DNA of 64,000 nt from Candidatus Staskawiczbacteria bacterium (GTDB lineage Bacteria; Patescibacteria; Paceibacteria; Paceibacterales; Staskawiczbacteraceae): NCBI GenBank assembly GCA_903835075.1, contig CAILLM010000009.1, positions 1 to 64,000 of the forward strand, in the 5' to 3' direction. Shown here one piece after another: positions 50,543 to 59,314 of this stretch. A program made the position numbers and the translations under genes. Every line of letters begins with the position of its first letter. Positions within the stretch are counted from its first letter, which is position 1. The notes below the pieces were generated by a model that was not told the DNA's origin, searched no databases, and saw only the letters and a list, made by a program, of their open reading frames with translations.

Positions 50543-51603
50543 TAACCACACTAACTTTTAACATTATCAAGATATTTACGTTGGCAACATTGGCGTCAAC
50601 TTTAGCGGTTATTTTGACTCCTCTTTTGACGCATTTTTTATATAAAAATCAGCTTTGGAAAAAATCAGCAAGAAAAAAAGCAATTTCTGGGGAAGACGCA
50701 GTAATTTTTAATAATTTACATAGAGAAAAAGAGGTGGGCACTCCTCGCATGGGCGGACTTTTAATATGGGTGACGACAGTATTTATTATTTTTTTATTTG
50801 CTGGGTTGTCTGCAATTTTCCCAGATGATTGGATTGCTCAATTTAATTTTTTATCAAGAAGCCAAACATGGTTGCCCCTTTTTACATTAGTCGTAGCATC
50901 TATTGTTGGATTGGTTGATGATCTACTAGTTACTAAAGGTTGGGGAAAGTATATTGGTGGTGGTATTTCTTTTAGAAAAAGATTATTGCTTGTGGCATTG
51001 ATTGGCTTAATTGGAAGTATTTGGTTTTATCAAAAATTAGGATGGGATACAATTTTTATTCCTTTTGTTGGAGACGTGGCTATTGGGTTGTGGTATATAC
51101 CATTATTTATTGCTGTAACAATCGCTTGTTGGTCGGGCGGAATAATAGACGGTTTAGATGGGTTGGCAGGTGGAACTTTTGCCTCAATTTTTGGTGCTTT
51201 TGCAATTGTGGCATTTTCAACTGGTAAAATTGATTTAGCTGCATTTTGTGCGGTTATAACGGGTACTTTGTTTTCATTTTTGTGGTTTAACGTGCCACCT
51301 GCCAGATTTTATATGGGAGAAACGGGGATTCTTGGTTTAACAACTGTTTTATCAGTAATAGCTTTTTTGACTGATTCAGTTTATGTTTTACCAATAATTG
51401 CTGGGCTTTTGGTAGTTACAGTTGCATCTGCAATAATTCAACTTCTTTCAAAAAAATTCAGAAATAAAAAAGTATTTCATTCCACGCCAATTCATCATCA
51501 TTTTGAAGCATTAGGTTGGCCATCTTATAAAGTTACAATGCGAGCTTGGATTGTTGGAATTGTTTTGGCGTTTATTGGTGTGGCAGTAAGATTATTAAGG
51601 TAG
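50539..51603 (+). CDS. mraY: Phospho-MurNAc-pentapeptide transferase
   Basis: MraY makes lipid I. The 354-residue protein has about ten TM helices, the VGLVDDLL motif, SGGIIDGLDGLAGG (catalytic Asp loop), and STPIHHHFEALGW (HHH motif). It lies outside the mraZ cluster here and ends the aspS-carboxypeptidase operon. Confidence 0.95.
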   Translation: MITTLTFNIIKIFTLATLASTLAVILTPLLTHFLYKNQLWKKSARKKAISGEDAVIFNNLHREKEVGTPRMGGLLIWVTTVFIIFLFAGLSAIFPDDWIAQFNFLSRSQTWLPLFTLVVASIVGLVDDLLVTKGWGKYIGGGISFRKRLLLVALIGLIGSIWFYQKLGWDTIFIPFVGDVAIGLWYIPLFIAVTIACWSGGIIDGLDGLAGGTFASIFGAFAIVAFSTGKIDLAAFCAVITGTLFSFLWFNVPPARFYMGETGILGLTTVLSVIAFLTDSVYVLPIIAGLLVVTVASAIIQLLSKKFRNKKVFHSTPIHHHFEALGWPSYKVTMRAWIVGIVLAFIGVAVRLLR

Positions 51604-51745
51604 GTGGTTGAAAAAAACAAAAAAATAAGTATAATTAAAAAGAATTCGAAAAAGAAATTGATGCTAGAAGAATTGAGATAAAGCTGAAGAAATTTAAGAA
51701 TAGGAATATAATTGAAAAAATAATAAAAGAGCAAGAGATAATCAT

Positions 51746-51816
51746 GGGCCCATAGTAAATCGGTATTACGCCTCCATGGCATGGAGGAGGGCCGGGTTCG
51801 ATTCCCGGTGGGTCCA
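51746..51816 (+). tRNA. tRNA-Ala (anticodon GGC)
   Basis: Acceptor GGGCCCA/TGGGTCC (one G/T pair), anticodon stem CCTCC/GGAGG around ATGGCAT (anticodon GGC), and T-arm CCGGGTTCGATTCCCGG. No CCA is encoded. A TATAAT about 110 nt upstream may be its promoter. Confidence 0.92.
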
Positions 51817-51826
51817 CATTAGAAGT

Positions 51827-51855
51827 AAAAAAATACGGTCGCATGGTATGCGACC
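51827..51855 (-). terminator. Terminator of the greA-like gene
   Basis: On the minus strand, GGTCGCA-TACCA-TGCGACC followed by a T-rich run. Confidence 0.88.
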
Positions 51856-51882
51856 GCCTGTTGCGGGGCCCAAAAGGGCTCT

Positions 51883-52398
51883 TTATTCGGTTTCGGGTTT
51901 CGACCCGGCGATGCTGATGGAAATTTCCAAAATCTTCACTTGGAAGGTTCTGCCCTTGATTGTGATGGGTTCATCAAACCCAACTTCCTGATCCATAAGG
52001 GCTTCGGCTAGTGGGGCATCAAAGGATATTGTTTTCATGCCGTCGCCTTCACGTTGGCCGACAATGCCCCACATCTCTTCTTCGCTGTCCCTCGTGATTT
52101 TAACAGTTGTACCAATAGCGACTTTTTTGTTGTCTGTTGGCTCAGGGACAACAACAGCCTCTTGGATTAAGGCACACGTTGCGCCGAATTGAGATTGGAG
52201 ACCGAAGTGGCTGTAATCCTTATCGGTATACGACTCACCGTCTTCTCCTTTTTCCTTGTCTCTGGGTTCGGCGACTTCGCGCCTAAGCCTTTGTCCCAAT
52301 TCACTGCGTAGCTGTTTAAGGGCATCAAGTCCTCTTTGGGTGACTTGTGGCTTTACGACTATGAGCGGTGCCGCTGTCTGTGTTTTTATTCGTTTCAT
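51883..52398 (-). CDS. GreA/GreB-type transcription elongation factor
   Basis: The 171-residue protein has a Gre C-terminal FKBP-like domain (about 95-165: VAIGTTVKITRDSEEEMWGIVGQREGDGMKTISFDAPLAEALMDQEVG) and a shorter N-terminal helical arm (VTQRGLDALKQLRSELGQRL) with an acidic tip EDGESYTDKDY. It may promote transcript cleavage by RNA polymerase; the two tip acidic residues of GreA cannot be aligned with certainty. Codons are richer in G+C. The leader is A/C-rich (CTACACAACTAACCCCC) with no Shine-Dalgarno. Confidence 0.78.
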   Translation of the reverse strand: MKRIKTQTAAPLIVVKPQVTQRGLDALKQLRSELGQRLRREVAEPRDKEKGEDGESYTDKDYSHFGLQSQFGATCALIQEAVVVPEPTDNKKVAIGTTVKITRDSEEEMWGIVGQREGDGMKTISFDAPLAEALMDQEVGFDEPITIKGRTFQVKILEISISIAGSKPETE

Positions 52399-52501
52399 AC
52401 AGGGGGTTAGTTGTGTAGAGTTGATTGTTAATATGCGAGTAACAAAATTCCAGGGTGGATTTTTGTTAAATAAACAATAACACAAATTATTATTTGTTGC
52501 A
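52399..52501 (-). promoter_or_regulatory. Promoter and leader of the greA-like gene
   Basis: On the minus strand TTGCAA, 17 nt, TATTGT (start near 52460). The transcript begins with a hairpin AACAAAAATCCA-CCC-TGGAATTTTGTT (one mismatch) at 52441-52467. The 40 nt before the start codon are A/C-rich. Confidence 0.6.
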
Positions 52502-52509
52502 ACAAGGTG

Positions 52510-52585
52510 TTGACGTTAAGAAACAAAAAATGTAAATTTAATCAATTAGCTGTTTGAGAATCAAAATCGAACCAAAGAATTGCAA
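52510..52585 (+). promoter_or_regulatory. Promoter and leader of 52586
   Basis: TTGACG (52510-52515), 17 nt, TAAATT (52533-52538), start near 52545. Shared motif TTGAGAATCAAAATCG at 52554-52569, 9 nt after the predicted start. Confidence 0.75.
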
Positions 52586-53410
52586 ATGAAAACGATAAGC
52601 TTGAAAGATTATAGTAGCTTGGAAGAAGCACTAAGGCTTGTTAATACAGGAGACGTTATTGTTTTATGCGTAGGGGCATATGATGAATGGAAGACAGATT
52701 TGTTTGGTATAATCACCAGACAGGGAAACAGGTTTCTGCGCAATGGAAGCAACCTTATTCGCGAATGTGAATGCACTCTTGACGATGATGGCCAAGGTCA
52801 TCGTGTTTGCGCTTGTAGTTGTGGCGGATGGTATCCCAGCATTAGTGGGGATGTTATTTTTAAACAAAATCACCAATGCTTAAGGTACACAGCAGGATAT
52901 CGTGAGGTACTTCAGGCAATTCATGGTTGTACCTATCAGCAAGAATCTACCGTGGCAACGAAAATCGTTTTCGATAATGGTTTCGTTTGTGGAGAAATGG
53001 ATGATTGCGCACCCAATCTTAGGGGATTGGTTATAAAAAGAGACAACACGTTCTTGCTTCGTGACTGGAAGGGTGGATTAAATTACCTATGTACTAGTTT
53101 TGGTAATGATTGGAGGCCAAGCCCCAGAGGAGTGTTTACTCGTCGTGATGGGGATGATAGGTTTTTCTGCAGTGGCGAATATCATGGTCAGAATGAAGAG
53201 CTTTTTTGCAGGGGAGAACCGTGCGACTGGGATGCTGGTTTTTCAGAGTTGGTATTTATGCGAGGCCAACGTGTCTTACGTGTTTCGCGTAATGGTGAAA
53301 AGCTTATTTATGAGGGTGAATTTGAAGCTCAAAAAGCCCACCCAAATGGTGTAGTTATTGTCATAGGCAATGAGTTTCGACTCGTTGTTTACAAAAACGA
53401 CGAAAAATAA
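52586..53410 (+). CDS. Repeat protein with FLR-type beta motifs, unknown
   Basis: The 274-residue protein is cytoplasmic (no signal or TM). At least five degenerate repeats of about 50 residues are visible, each with a strand like GIITRQGNRFLRNG, DVIFKQNHQCLRYTAG, LVIKRDNTFLLRD, VFTRRDGDDRFFCSG, LVFMRGQRVLRVSR, suggesting a beta-propeller-like or solenoid fold. There are many Cys, including CECTLDDD and CACSCGG. I recognise no family. The ATG at 52586 is preferred over an in-frame TTG at 52580. Base use differs from the backbone. Confidence 0.7.
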   Translation: MKTISLKDYSSLEEALRLVNTGDVIVLCVGAYDEWKTDLFGIITRQGNRFLRNGSNLIRECECTLDDDGQGHRVCACSCGGWYPSISGDVIFKQNHQCLRYTAGYREVLQAIHGCTYQQESTVATKIVFDNGFVCGEMDDCAPNLRGLVIKRDNTFLLRDWKGGLNYLCTSFGNDWRPSPRGVFTRRDGDDRFFCSGEYHGQNEELFCRGEPCDWDAGFSELVFMRGQRVLRVSRNGEKLIYEGEFEAQKAHPNGVVIVIGNEFRLVVYKNDEK

Positions 53411-53423
53411 CTGCTCGCAACAA

Positions 53424-53454
53424 CCCCGCGTCTTTATGGCCGGGGATTTTTTTA
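53424..53454 (+). terminator. Terminator of 52586
   Basis: CCCCG...CGGGG followed by ATTTTTTTATA. Confidence 0.85.
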
Positions 53455-53570
53455 TATAAAAGTATTTGAATAGTTATGCACAGCTTTAGTATTAGCATAA
53501 GTCTGTTTTTTTATGGTATAGTAATATAATAATATGATAATTAAATTAAAAAATAATAAAAATTAGGAAT

Positions 53571-54482
53571 ATGAAAAAAATATTTAGTATTTTCTTATTA
53601 GTTGCAGTTATGTTTTTATTTTCAGGGATCACTTTGGCTGCAACAGATTACAAATTAACTAAATCTTCAGTTGATTATACTGACCAGCAAAAGGTCTGCA
53701 TCAAAGAAGCTCAGGCTAAAATGGTGCAAGCCACAAAGCCCGCGATGGAAGTATTTAATTCTGCTACAAATGGGGTGTTAGAAATAAGACAAGCTGCAAT
53801 TCAAAAAGCACAAGCAATCAAGGATGAAAAAGCACGTGCAGTTGCCATAAAAGAGGCCATGGATGCATATAATAATGATGCATCAGTTGAGACAGCCAGG
53901 GTCCCATATATGGCTGCTATAAAAGTCGCTAATGACCAATTTCAATTAGATAAAAAGGCTTGTTTAACCGGTAATAAAGTTGTAGGATTTTTCCAAAATA
54001 TTTTTATGAATATAAGTGCGAGTTTGTCTAATTCGGTTACATCAAAAAATTCTTCAGTTGTTAAAAAAGCACCAACAACTCCAGTTAAATATACAGATGA
54101 GCAAAAAGCTTGCATTAAAGCTGCTCAAGACAAGAGGGCCACCGCCATGAAGCCAGCAATTGACGCAATTAAATCTCAAACAGAAGCAGCTTTAAAAGTA
54201 AGGCAAGAGGCAATAACTGTGGCACAAAAAATTAAGGACGTGAAAGCACGTGCAGCTGCTATTAAAAAAGCTAATGACATATATAATAATGACAAAACAG
54301 TGCAACAATCAAGACCAGCATATATAACTGCTGTCAAAGCTGCCAATGACCAATTTCAGGTAGACCAAAAATCCTGTTTATCGGGATCGGGCATCTCTCC
54401 AAAAGGATTCTTTAAAAAAATTGGTGACAGCTTTTCAAATTTTGGATTAGGCTTAGCAAAATTCTTTACAGGAAAGAAATAG
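53571..54482 (+). CDS. Secreted two-repeat helical protein
   Basis: The 303-residue protein has a signal peptide (1-23, ending LAA), then two copies of a roughly 100-residue helical repeat (about 35-130 and 175-272). Each opens YTDQQKVCIKEAQ / YTDEQKACIKAAQ and ends ANDQFQ-(L/V)D-x-K-(A/S)CL, so each has one Cys at either end that could pair. Between and after them lie short linkers and a basic amphipathic tail. Function unknown; composition is that of the backbone. Confidence 0.78.
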   Translation: MKKIFSIFLLVAVMFLFSGITLAATDYKLTKSSVDYTDQQKVCIKEAQAKMVQATKPAMEVFNSATNGVLEIRQAAIQKAQAIKDEKARAVAIKEAMDAYNNDASVETARVPYMAAIKVANDQFQLDKKACLTGNKVVGFFQNIFMNISASLSNSVTSKNSSVVKKAPTTPVKYTDEQKACIKAAQDKRATAMKPAIDAIKSQTEAALKVRQEAITVAQKIKDVKARAAAIKKANDIYNNDKTVQQSRPAYITAVKAANDQFQVDQKSCLSGSGISPKGFFKKIGDSFSNFGLGLAKFFTGKK

Positions 54483-54489
54483 AAACAAT

Positions 54490-54519
54490 AAAAAATCCGG
54501 CTTTGGTCGGATTTTTTTT
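54490..54519 (+). terminator. Terminator of 53571
   Basis: AAAAATCCG-GCTTTGGT-CGGATTTTTTT. Confidence 0.9.
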
Positions 54520-54570
54520 ACAATTTATGACATTGTTGCTTTATGAAAGATTTTTTAGTATTATACCTAT

Positions 54571-55758
54571 ATGAATATAAATATAAAAAAGATATTTTTT
54601 TATGCGGTTATAGTAGTGGCTTTTTGTGGCGTTTTTCTTTTGGGAATTTGGGTAGGAGTGGCTAAAATCGCTTATCATGTGCCCCAGCCAAATACAATTG
54701 ATTTTTCGCTTTTTTGGGATGCATATGGAAAACTTCAACAAAACTTTATATCTCCTCAGAAAATAGATAATCAGAAGGTGGTTTATGGTGCAATTGAGGG
54801 AATGACAAAATCATTAGGTGACCCTTATACTGATTTTTTTGATCCAAGTCAGGCAAAACTATTTCAACAAGATTTGGCGGGTTCTTTTAGCGGTATAGGC
54901 GTAGAGATTGGAGTTAAGAAAGACTTGCTAACTATTATTTCTCCAATAAAGGGTACTCCAGGAGAAAAAGCTGGGTTATTGGCAGGAGATATAATTGCAA
55001 AAATTAATGGTCAAGACACTAGCAATATGACAGGCGACGAAGCAGTGGGTTTAATCCGCGGAGCGAAGGGAACTGTTGTAACATTGACTATTTTTAGAGA
55101 TGGTTGGACAAATACAAAAGATATCAAAATTATAAGAGACACAATAAAAGTTCCTTCAATGGAATGGTCGCTAAAAAATGGAAATGTAGCCTATATACAA
55201 ATTTATCAATTTGATGAATCACTTTCTGCTGACTTTGAAAAATCAGCTTTAGAAATTTTAAGAAGTCCTGCAAAAAAAATAGTATTAGATTTGAGAAATA
55301 ATCCAGGTGGATATTTAGAAGTTGCTCAAAATGTGGCTGGCTGGTTTTTGAAAAATGGTCAAATTGTGACTGTTGAAGATTTTGGTAGGGATAAATTACA
55401 ACAAATTTATAAGGCTGATGGAAATGCTAATCTTTCAAGTTATCCAACAGTTGTTTTAATTAACCAAGGGTCTGCTTCTGCTTCAGAAATTTTATCAGGT
55501 GCATTGAGGGATGATAGAAACGTGAAGTTAATTGGTACAAAGTCATTTGGAAAAGGTTGCGTTCAACAGGTAATAGCATTAAATGGTGGCTCATTTTTAA
55601 AAATTACTATTGCTAATTGGTTAACACCAAAAGGCAATTCAATTTCAGATGTGGGGTTGACCCCAGACGTAAAGATTGATATAACAGATAAAGACATACA
55701 AGACAAAAAAGACCCGCAATTGAATAAAGCCCTTGAAATTGTGGGCAACTTAAAGTAG
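54571..55758 (+). CDS. ctp: C-terminal processing peptidase (S41, Ctp/Prc)
   Basis: The 395-residue serine protease has an N-terminal TM (about 7-28), a PDZ domain (about 95-180: FSGIGVEIGVKKDLLTIISPIKGTPGEKAGLLAGDIIAKING) and the S41 core with NQGSASASEIL (catalytic Ser) and TKSFGKG (catalytic Lys). A -10-like TATTAT lies about 6 nt before the ATG. It degrades or processes envelope proteins. Confidence 0.94.
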   Translation: MNINIKKIFFYAVIVVAFCGVFLLGIWVGVAKIAYHVPQPNTIDFSLFWDAYGKLQQNFISPQKIDNQKVVYGAIEGMTKSLGDPYTDFFDPSQAKLFQQDLAGSFSGIGVEIGVKKDLLTIISPIKGTPGEKAGLLAGDIIAKINGQDTSNMTGDEAVGLIRGAKGTVVTLTIFRDGWTNTKDIKIIRDTIKVPSMEWSLKNGNVAYIQIYQFDESLSADFEKSALEILRSPAKKIVLDLRNNPGGYLEVAQNVAGWFLKNGQIVTVEDFGRDKLQQIYKADGNANLSSYPTVVLINQGSASASEILSGALRDDRNVKLIGTKSFGKGCVQQVIALNGGSFLKITIANWLTPKGNSISDVGLTPDVKIDITDKDIQDKKDPQLNKALEIVGNLK

Positions 55759-55795
55759 AATATAAACATACAAAATATAAACATAAAAAATCAAC

Positions 55796-56269
55796 ATGAA
55801 AGTTATCTTATTGCAAGAGGTCGAAGACCTTGGAAAAAAATACGAAATAAAAGAAGTCAAAGATGGTTACGCCAGAAATTTTTTATTAGCTAAAAAATTG
55901 GCAAGGGCTGCAACAAAAGAGGCCTTGAAATGGTTGAGTGACCAAAAAGAAGTTATTGAAAAAGAAGCAGAAGAAGATTTGAAAAAATCACAAGCCTTAG
56001 CTTCTCAACTAGACGGACTTGAAGTTGCTATTGCAGTAAAAGTTGGAGATGAAGGACAACTTTTTGAATCTATTAACAGTCAAAAAATTGTTGATAAATT
56101 AAAAGAACTTGGTATTGAAGTCAAAAAATCTAAAGTTAAATTAGATCATCCTATTAAAGAATTAGGAGATTATCCAATAAGCATAGTCTTAGATCATAAC
56201 CTAGAGGCAGAAATCAAAGTTGTGGTGTCAGACGTAGAAGGTGCTTCTAAAGAAGACGATTCAGAATAA
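55796..56269 (+). CDS. rplI: 50S ribosomal protein bL9
   Basis: The 157-residue protein has the N-domain MKVILLQEVEDLGKKYEIKEVKDGYARNFLLAKKLA, the long connecting helix and the C-domain (GQLFESINSQKIVDKLKELGIEVKKSKVKLDHPIKELGDY). It is slightly longer than typical (about 149). bL9 is reported missing from some CPR lineages, so its presence is useful for placement. Confidence 0.95.
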   Translation: MKVILLQEVEDLGKKYEIKEVKDGYARNFLLAKKLARAATKEALKWLSDQKEVIEKEAEEDLKKSQALASQLDGLEVAIAVKVGDEGQLFESINSQKIVDKLKELGIEVKKSKVKLDHPIKELGDYPISIVLDHNLEAEIKVVVSDVEGASKEDDSE

Positions 56270-56302
56270 AAATATATCAATAAAATACATCAATAAAATT
56301 AC

Positions 56303-57958
56303 ATGTCCACAAAATATATATTCGTTACAGGTGGAGTAATGTCAGGCGTAGGAAAAGGAGTTGCAGCGGCTTCAATCGCTAAAATAATTCAGTCAAGCGG
56401 TTTTGATGTCACAGCTATAAAAATTGATCCATACGTAAATGTTGATGCAGGAACAATGAGCCCCACTGAACACGGTGAGGTTTTTGTTTTGGACGATGGA
56501 ATGGAGTGTGACCAGGATATGGGTAACTACGAGCGATTTTTGAACACAAGTCTTTCTAGCGCTAATTACATGACAACTGGAAGCGTTTATTTATCGGTTA
56601 TCAATAAAGAGCGCAGAATGGAATATGGTGGCAAGCAGGTTGAGGTTGTTCCTCGAATTCCAATGGAAATAATTGAAAGGATTAATAACGCAGCTAAAAA
56701 AGAAAAAGCTCAAATTGTAATTACTGAAATTGGTGGAACAGTTGGAGAATATGAGAATCTTTTATTCTTGGAAGCAATAAGATTGTTAAAATTAAAACAA
56801 CCAAAAGACGTTTGCGTTATTTTAGTTAGTTATGTGCCAGCGTTGGGTGCAGGTGGAACAGAACTTAAAACAAAACCAACTCAGCATGCAGTAAGAAATT
56901 TAAATTCTGTTGGAATTCAACCGGACATTATTTTAGGAAGAGCTAGCGTGCCGTTAGACCAAAAAAGAAAAGAAAAAATTCAATTTATGTGTGGGCTTGA
57001 GGCCGGAGATGTTATTTCTGCTCCAAACGTAGAAAGCATTTATGAGGTTGCTATAAACTTTGAAAAAGATAATATTAGCTCAAGGATTTTTAAAAAGCTT
57101 GCATTAAAGCCAAAGAAAAGAGACTTGAAAGAATGGAAAGCATTCACGGATAAAATAAAACACCCAAAAGGTGAAGTAAAAATTGGAATTGTTGGAAAAT
57201 ATTTTGGTAGTGGAGATTTCATTTTAACAGATTCCTATATTTCAGTGTTGGAATCAGTAAAACACGCTGCATATTTTTGGAATCAAAAGCCTGTTATTGA
57301 ATGGCTTGATTCCGATGTTTATGAAAAAAATCCTGCTAAATTAAAAGAATTAAGCAGTTTTGATGGTATTGTCATTCCAGGAGGTTTTGGAAACAGGGGA
57401 GTAGAGGGGAAAATAAAAGCAATCCAATATTGTAGAGAAAACAAAATACCATTTTTTGGGCTATGTCTTGGCCTACAACTTTCAGTGATAGAATTTGCCA
57501 GAAATGTTGTGGGTTTGAAAGATGCAACATCTAGGGAATTTGAAAAAAATTGCAAAAATGCAGTCATTGATGTTATGCCAGAGCAAAAAGTATTGCTTGA
57601 GGAAAGACATTACGGCGGAACAATGAGACTTGGGGCGTATGATTGCCAGGTTCAAGAAGGTGCAATTAGTCATAAGGCTTATAAAGATTGGGTAGATGGA
57701 GCTGTGGGCCCATACACAATATCTGAGAGACATAGACACAGATATGAGGTAAACAATGATTATAGGGATGAATTAGTCAAAAATGGTTTAGTTGTGGCAG
57801 GAATTAATGTAAAAAAAGATTTAGTAGAAATAATTGAATTACAAGGCCACCCATTTTTTGTGGGAGTGCAGTTTCACCCAGAATTTAAATCTAGACCATT
57901 AAAGCCTCATCCGCTATTTAAAGAGTTTGTAAGAGTGGCGGTAAAAAATAAAAAATAG
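56303..57958 (+). CDS. pyrG: CTP synthase
   Basis: PyrG aminates UTP to CTP with glutamine. The 551-residue protein has the amidoligase domain (KYIFVTGGVMSGVGKGVAAASIAKI, KIDPYVNVDAGTMSPTEHGEVFVLDDG) and the class I glutaminase with nucleophile Cys in FFGLCLGLQLS and the HPEF motif. Full length and intact. Confidence 0.98.
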   Translation: MSTKYIFVTGGVMSGVGKGVAAASIAKIIQSSGFDVTAIKIDPYVNVDAGTMSPTEHGEVFVLDDGMECDQDMGNYERFLNTSLSSANYMTTGSVYLSVINKERRMEYGGKQVEVVPRIPMEIIERINNAAKKEKAQIVITEIGGTVGEYENLLFLEAIRLLKLKQPKDVCVILVSYVPALGAGGTELKTKPTQHAVRNLNSVGIQPDIILGRASVPLDQKRKEKIQFMCGLEAGDVISAPNVESIYEVAINFEKDNISSRIFKKLALKPKKRDLKEWKAFTDKIKHPKGEVKIGIVGKYFGSGDFILTDSYISVLESVKHAAYFWNQKPVIEWLDSDVYEKNPAKLKELSSFDGIVIPGGFGNRGVEGKIKAIQYCRENKIPFFGLCLGLQLSVIEFARNVVGLKDATSREFEKNCKNAVIDVMPEQKVLLEERHYGGTMRLGAYDCQVQEGAISHKAYKDWVDGAVGPYTISERHRHRYEVNNDYRDELVKNGLVVAGINVKKDLVEIIELQGHPFFVGVQFHPEFKSRPLKPHPLFKEFVRVAVKNKK

Positions 57959-57975
57959 CCCCGCAGGGCAACTAA

Positions 57976-58001
57976 AAACCGCCCTAATGGACGGTTTTTA
58001 A
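57976..58001. terminator. Bidirectional terminator between pyrG and rpmA
   Basis: AAAAACCG-CCCTAATGGA-CGGTTTTT. Confidence 0.85.
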
Positions 58002-58007
58002 AAAATA

Positions 58008-58298
58008 TTATTTTGTTTTGGCAGTAAGTTCAACAGATACCACTTTTGCAGTTCTTCTTAATCCGTTAAAAAGTTTTTTGGTTTTTGATGAGAATTTAAC
58101 AAAACCATCTGCCATTGCGTAAATTGTATCATCAGAACCCTTTTTTACGTTTTTACCCAAAAGATATTTGGTTCCACGTTGTCTGATAATAATCATTCCA
58201 GTTTTGACTTTTTGCCCAGCCGATATTTTGACTCCCAGCCTTTGAGCGGCCGAATCTCTTCCTAGCCTAGACGAACCTCCTTGTTTAGTTTTTGACAT
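58008..58298 (-). CDS. rpmA: 50S ribosomal protein bL27
   Basis: The 96-residue protein has the family start SKTKQGGSSRLGRDSAAQRLGVK and GMIIIRQRGTKYLLGKNVKKG. The N-terminal cleavage extension of Firmicutes is absent. Away from rplU, its usual neighbour. Confidence 0.96.
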   Translation of the reverse strand: MSKTKQGGSSRLGRDSAAQRLGVKISAGQKVKTGMIIIRQRGTKYLLGKNVKKGSDDTIYAMADGFVKFSSKTKKLFNGLRRTAKVVSVELTAKTK

Positions 58299-58336
58299 GT
58301 TTTTATGTATTTATAATTTATGTATAATATAATAAT

Positions 58337-58513
58337 ATGTTATCAGAAATAAAGGAATTTGTCAAAGCCCGATTTAATGACATAATGTTATTTATTATAA
58401 TAATACTTTTAGTTTTGCTGGCATTTGCAGCGGGCTTTATAACCGCGAAACAACAATTAAAAGAACCGCTAAAAATTACAACACAATTATGGAACACATA
58501 CCACAACACATAG
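58337..58513 (+). CDS. Small single-pass membrane protein overlapping uppS
   Basis: This 58-codon ORF encodes a basic N-terminus (MLSEIKEFVKARFND), one strong TM (about 16-37) and a short soluble tail. Its last 25 nt overlap the uppS start in another frame, a sign of coupled translation. TATAAT at 58323-58328 lies 8 nt before the ATG (leaderless). The sequence resembles small conserved CPR membrane proteins; function unknown. Confidence 0.72.
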   Translation: MLSEIKEFVKARFNDIMLFIIIILLVLLAFAAGFITAKQQLKEPLKITTQLWNTYHNT

Positions 58514-59175
58514 TCTTATTCCCAGACGGAAACAGACGTTGGGCCAGAGCAAAAGGTTTCCACACCTTGGAGGGACACAAGCAAGGATATAAAAATCTTT
58601 TAGATTTTTCAGAATGGTGCAAAAGAAAGGGGGTAAAAACTCTCACTGCTTTCGGTTTTTCAACTGAAAATTGGAATAGAACAGAAGAAGAAGTGAACTA
58701 TTTAATGAAGCTTTTAGAAAGCTGTTTAATAGATAACTTATCAAAATATGATAAAGAGGGGACTCGAGTGAGAGTAATAGGGCAAAGAGACCGTTTGCCA
58801 AAATCTTTGCAGGGAGCAATTACAAAAACAGAAGAAGCCACAAAAAATAATCAAAATCTTAATTTGAATTTGGCAATAAGTTATGGTGGTAAATGGGATA
58901 TTTTAAACGCAGTTAAAAATATCATAAAGCAGGGGATCCCAGTTGAAGAAATAGACGAAAAATTATTTGAAAGCCATTTATCAACTGCAGGTTTGCCAAA
59001 TCCAGATTTTATAATAAGAGCGGGAGGAGAAATGAGAATGTCAAATTTTGTTTTGTGGCAAGCTGCTTATTCTGAATTATATTTTTCTTCAAAATTGTGG
59101 CCAGATTTTACAGAAAAAGACTTAGAAATAGCACTTGAAGAATTTGATAAGCGATCCCGCCGTTTTGGAAAATAA
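58489..59175 (+). CDS. uppS: Undecaprenyl diphosphate synthase (cis-prenyltransferase)
   Basis: The 228-residue enzyme builds the C55 lipid carrier for cell-wall synthesis. Motifs: HIVLFPDGNRRWARAKG (Asp-Gly-Asn diphosphate site), LTAFGFSTENWNR, and the C-terminal PDFIIRAGGEMRMSNFVLWQAAYSELYF. It overlaps the preceding membrane-protein ORF. Confidence 0.95.
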   Translation: MEHIPQHIVLFPDGNRRWARAKGFHTLEGHKQGYKNLLDFSEWCKRKGVKTLTAFGFSTENWNRTEEEVNYLMKLLESCLIDNLSKYDKEGTRVRVIGQRDRLPKSLQGAITKTEEATKNNQNLNLNLAISYGGKWDILNAVKNIIKQGIPVEEIDEKLFESHLSTAGLPNPDFIIRAGGEMRMSNFVLWQAAYSELYFSSKLWPDFTEKDLEIALEEFDKRSRRFGK

Positions 59176-59186
59176 AGACATTATAA

Positions 59187-59209
59187 AGCCCTGCGTTTGC
59201 GGGGTTTTT
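59187..59209 (+). terminator. Terminator of uppS
   Basis: GCCCTGC-GTTT-GCGGGGTTTTTG. Confidence 0.82.
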
Positions 59210-59235
59210 GCTTGTATTGAGTTCGTCGAAATGCT

Positions 59236-59314
59236 TTGACAAATTTGAATAAATACCGTAAATTAAATTACTGTAAATTGTCAATTGAATAATAAAACAA
59301 GGAGAAACAAACAC
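59236..59314 (+). promoter_or_regulatory. Promoter and leader of asd
   Basis: TTGACA (59236-59241), 17 nt, TAAATT (59259-59264), start near 59271. A weaker form of the shared motif, TTGTCAATTGAATAAT, is at 59278-59293. Unlike the other atypical genes this one has a good Shine-Dalgarno (AAGGAG, 59299-59304). Confidence 0.72.

Noticed and set aside
51631..51745. Open frame reading EFEKEIDARRIEIKLKK before tRNA-Ala
   Set aside because: It follows a stop codon, has no start codon and runs into the tRNA. Probably a remnant or chance coiled-coil-like frame, so not called as a gene.
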